A DNA stretch of 64,000 bases from NCBI GenBank assembly GCA_036563505.1, contig DATCMH010000010.1, forward strand, positions 12,806 through 76,805. The letters are read 5' to 3'. The translations under genes and the position numbers were made by a program. Of this stretch, positions 63,664 through 64,000 are shown in pieces. Under the pieces are notes generated by a model that worked only from the letters and a program-made list of their open reading frames with translations, had not been told where the DNA came from and ran no database searches. This DNA is from DATCMH01 sp036563505 (GTDB taxonomy: Bacteria; Pseudomonadota; Alphaproteobacteria; Rhizobiales; Beijerinckiaceae). How positions within the stretch are numbered: the stretch's first letter is position 1; each line of letters begins with the position of its first letter.

Positions 63664-64000
63664 GGTGATGAATCCATCCGTTGGTGGTTCGCGGCGCACC
63701 TTAGTCAAACCGCCCCCTCCCGTCTGTCGCATCCGTGCAACACCTCCCCGGCTCGGCGGTCCGGATGCCCGGAACCGGGGCCCGTGGGCGCGATGGAACG
63801 GCGTCCGCATCCGGGGAGCGGGCCGCGAGCAGAGGCGCCCGCCGCGAAAAAAGCTATGGACCCGAAGGGTTTACGCTTGGTAAACGAGATCTTTCGCACC
63901 GCGCGCCGGCCGGCAACGAAAGCTTTACCATAATCGGCGATCGTCTCGGACACGGCATCGTGAACCGCCGGTGTCCCGCGTCATGCTCGATCGTCTCAAG
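63664..64000. other. right-edge region without a confident gene
   Basis: About 320 bases follow the start of the barrel gene. They hold its promoter and no ORF that I trust; a minus-strand frame at 63705-63953 has no homology. A plus-strand ATG at 63983 (MLDRLK...) may begin a gene that continues past the window. Confidence 0.5.

Noticed and set aside
63705..63953. 82-codon minus-strand frame upstream of the barrel gene
   Set aside because: No start signal of note, no family features, and it covers the likely promoter region.

Overview
The window is a GC-rich, tightly packed stretch of alphaproteobacterial chromosome. The SSB/UvrA, SecDF, GatCAB, HdaA, TrmFO and non-phage housekeeping repertoire, the GTTC-N7-GTTC type of LexA box and a porin-like outer-membrane protein of the Rhizobiales type point to Hyphomicrobiales, most likely a relative of Methylobacterium/Microvirga (inference from protein style, no search was run). 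No rRNA, tRNA, CRISPR array, phage or transposase gene was recognised; almost everything is core chromosome, with two kinds of dispersed palindromic intergenic repeat as the only mobile-like DNA.

Layout. 0-3 kb: C-terminally cut M20 peptidase, MgtC/SapB membrane protein, a Dph6-like ATP pyrophosphatase that carries an apparent 2-base insertion, and ssb. 3-6.2 kb: uvrA, divergent from ssb, with two LexA-type boxes between them. 6.3-9.3 kb: Pro/Ala-rich anchored M15-like protein, a DUF1127 protein, trmFO. 9.4-13.6 kb (minus): yajC-secD-secF followed by homologues of the two mitochondrial complex I assembly factors NDUFAF3 (Mth938-like) and NDUFAF6 (squalene/phytoene-synthase-like). 13.7-19.2 kb: DUF815 ATPase, small exported protein, an NlpD-like LysM/degenerate-LytM lipoprotein, a large unknown exported protein and an ErpA-like Fe-S protein. 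19.2-26.8 kb: dgt, a surface-polysaccharide set (CatB-type acetyltransferase, acyltransferase-3, GT2), aspS, a WYL-like small protein and ribonuclease D. 26.8-34.9 kb: the polyphosphate pair ppx-ppk, hdaA, a PerM/AI-2E transporter and a CDP-alcohol phosphatidyltransferase on the minus strand, diverging from purM-purN. 35.2-35.65 kb: gene-free repeat mosaic. 35.7-43.7 kb: molybdopterin oxidoreductase, ndk, DUF2147, GST, two GNATs, DUF4345, another acyltransferase-3 and an exported FGE-like protein. 43.8-48.5 kb: gatB, gatA, gatC with small membrane proteins. 48.6-54.5 kb: UPF0173 hydrolase, ruvX, dprA, plsY, a pseudo-dihydroorotase pyrC and pyrB. 54.7-64 kb: topA, phoX, parE, a GNAT and an Asn-rich outer-membrane beta-barrel protein.

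Functional themes: envelope biogenesis (SecDF-YajC, NlpD-like, acyltransferases, PlsY, porin-like barrel), nucleotide metabolism (purMN, pyrBC, ndk, dgt), polyphosphate/phosphate (ppk, ppx, phoX), DNA topology, repair and uptake (topA, parE, uvrA, ssb, ruvX, dprA, hdaA) and indirect Asn/Gln tRNA charging (aspS plus GatCAB). I see no undescribed multigene system; the most interesting points are the SecDF/NDUFAF3/NDUFAF6 linkage, a PyrB-coupled dihydroorotase lacking its metal-binding HxH, the in-frame duplication inside the barrel protein, an FGE-like protein without catalytic cysteines, and the paired palindromic repeats.
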